A DNA stretch of 7,089 nt from an uncultured Alphaproteobacteria bacterium (GTDB lineage Bacteria > Pseudomonadota > Alphaproteobacteria > Sphingomonadales > Sphingomonadaceae). Under the pieces are notes generated by a model, which did no database searches, was not told the DNA's origin, and saw only the letters and a program-made list of their open reading frames with translations. Both the position numbers and the translations under genes were made by a program. Positions 6,099-7,089 of this stretch are shown here, in pieces; the stretch's first letter is position 1; each line of letters begins with the position of its first letter. The DNA lies in assembly GCA_903939555.1 (NCBI GenBank), contig CAJAHV010000224.1:1-7089 (forward strand). The letters are read 5' to 3'.

Positions 6099-7089
6099 TT
6101 ACAGTCGTCCGATGACCGCTTCCAGTCCGATGCGATCAAGATATCCCTTATTTAATCCCCGCCCAACATTATCAAGATCATAGTAGGGCCGATGCTCTTC
6201 GGAATCGAGACGGACCTCTTGATCGGAACTCTCAACGCCCAGCTTTCGCCAGAGTGATGCAGCTAAGCGTGCGACCAGAGCAATCTGCTCTGGGCTCTTA
6301 TTGTCCCAATGCCCGCCGTCTCGCCGCATCGACAAAATTATCAAGAGATCATCTTTCATGAAAACGATTCTACGCTTCGAGAACAGATTTCCGACAACTG
6401 GCACTGATCCGATGAAAGGCGTACTATTTCTCGCAGATTCAAAATTTTCGAACCGCCCGCCAGAAACTATTACGGTCTCGCCGAAGTTCATATCAACGGT
6501 TATTTCAGAAGATGATTTTTCGGTTTGGACAGATTCTTTGAATGAACCAACACGTATGTCATTCCGAAAAGTCTCCAATGCGGTCGCAATCTTGAGACTC
6601 ACTGTATCCTTATTGATGAATTTCGGTGTAACGGCCAGCGAAAGACCTACTTCTTTAGTAAAGGACTGCGAGTTCATCTGCCCAGTGCTGTTATAGGTCA
6701 GAGTTCCTCCCGAAAAAACTTTTGACGTAACGCCGTCATAAACGAGCAATGTCTGGCGCGCCTCAATCGCGGAGCTGCTGCCTAATGAATTGGCAATATT
6801 AAGAGAATATGTCACAGATGGGACAGCAATATTTACATTTTGAACTGTTTTTACTGCATCCGATATCGCAGTATTACTTAACCGGTCGCTGATTTTTGTG
6901 CGCTCGGAATTGATCAGCGAGCTACCAAACTGCAATGTAAGAGCGTCCATCAGATTGATGCCGCTGGAAGTTGCGCGGCCTTCCTGCCGCCTGATGATAA
7001 CGACATCAACAGTCGCCATCTTGCGGTCCGGACTGGTCGGGGCAGACGCTACAGCACTGACTGCAAGGCCTGGCGCGACGGCAGGGGCC
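6099..7089 (-). CDS. Secretin (type II/III secretion or type IV pilus-like), C-terminal part
   Basis: The frame stays open to the right edge, so the N-terminus is missing; 329 codons are visible. The ATG at 7019 is internal: 23 more in-frame residues (Ala/Pro/Ser-rich) precede it. Numbering from that Met, 3-30 (VDVVIIRRQEG, then GINLMDALTLQ) resembles the segment before the secretin barrel. ARQTLLVYDGVTSKVFSGGT is at 87-106 and VGLSLAVTPKFINKDTVSLKI at 124-144. The hallmark block is at 178-232, with NFGETVIVSGG, STPFIGSVPVVGNLF and DLLIILSMR. Secretins form outer-membrane rings for type II and III secretion, type IV pili and filamentous phage. Which system this serves cannot be told, because its partners would lie outside the window. 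About 74 hydrophilic residues follow the barrel, possibly a pilotin-binding or lineage-specific tail. G+C is far lower than in neighbouring genes, which suggests transfer. Confidence 0.85.
   Translation of the reverse strand, partial: APAVAPGLAVSAVASAPTSPDRKMATVDVVIIRRQEGRATSSGINLMDALTLQFGSSLINSERTKISDRLSNTAISDAVKTVQNVNIAVPSVTYSLNIANSLGSSSAIEARQTLLVYDGVTSKVFSGGTLTYNSTGQMNSQSFTKEVGLSLAVTPKFINKDTVSLKIATALETFRNDIRVGSFKESVQTEKSSSEITVDMNFGETVIVSGGRFENFESARNSTPFIGSVPVVGNLFSKRRIVFMKDDLLIILSMRRDGGHWDNKSPEQIALVARLAASLWRKLGVESSDQEVRLDSEEHRPYYDLDNVGRGLNKGYLDRIGLEAVIGRL

Noticed and set aside
5857..6183. Plus-strand 108-codon frame in the gap and antisense to the secretin
   Set aside because: No ribosome site, no motif, and it crosses the composition boundary into antisense of a supported gene.
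6301..6696. Plus-strand 131-codon frame antisense to the secretin
   Set aside because: It lies wholly opposite the hallmark secretin block and has no recognisable features of its own.

Overview
The window looks like chromosome from a GC-rich alphaproteobacterium, most likely a member of the Sphingomonadales. This is inferred from protein style and codon use, not from a marker gene. Most of it is about two-thirds G+C (41 of 60 bases at 5161-5220). The right-hand end is clearly lower (27 of 60 at 6541-6600).

Left to right: (1) the 3' end of a large indolepyruvate ferredoxin oxidoreductase gene runs in on the + strand (2-553). (2) Converging on it from the minus strand is a tightly packed three-gene unit, read right to left: pyrB (aspartate carbamoyltransferase, stop at 3255), a dihydroorotase-fold gene (2035-3258), and an exported Sel1-repeat/SPOR-domain protein (614-2047). 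Each junction overlaps by a few bases, so the three are probably cotranscribed and translationally coupled. (3) Upstream of pyrB is a 309-base gap with no convincing gene. (4) A 417-residue MgtC/SapB plus DUF4010 membrane protein is encoded on the minus strand (4605-5858). (5) After a 240-base gap whose base composition shifts, the C-terminal part of a secretin runs off the right edge on the minus strand (6099-7089).

The main biological point is the pyr pair. PyrB keeps the recognisable ATCase motifs. The overlapping dihydroorotase-like protein has lost nearly all metal ligands by eye: the HxH is G-V-F, the third His is Gln, and the catalytic Asp is Gly. This matches the Pseudomonas-type arrangement, in which PyrB forms a large complex with an inactive PyrC' and a separate active dihydroorotase does the chemistry. 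The third gene places a predicted peptidoglycan-binding, division-type protein in the same transcription unit. The low-GC secretin fragment is the best candidate for accessory or transferred DNA. I found no tRNA, rRNA, CRISPR array, insertion sequence or strong intrinsic terminator.
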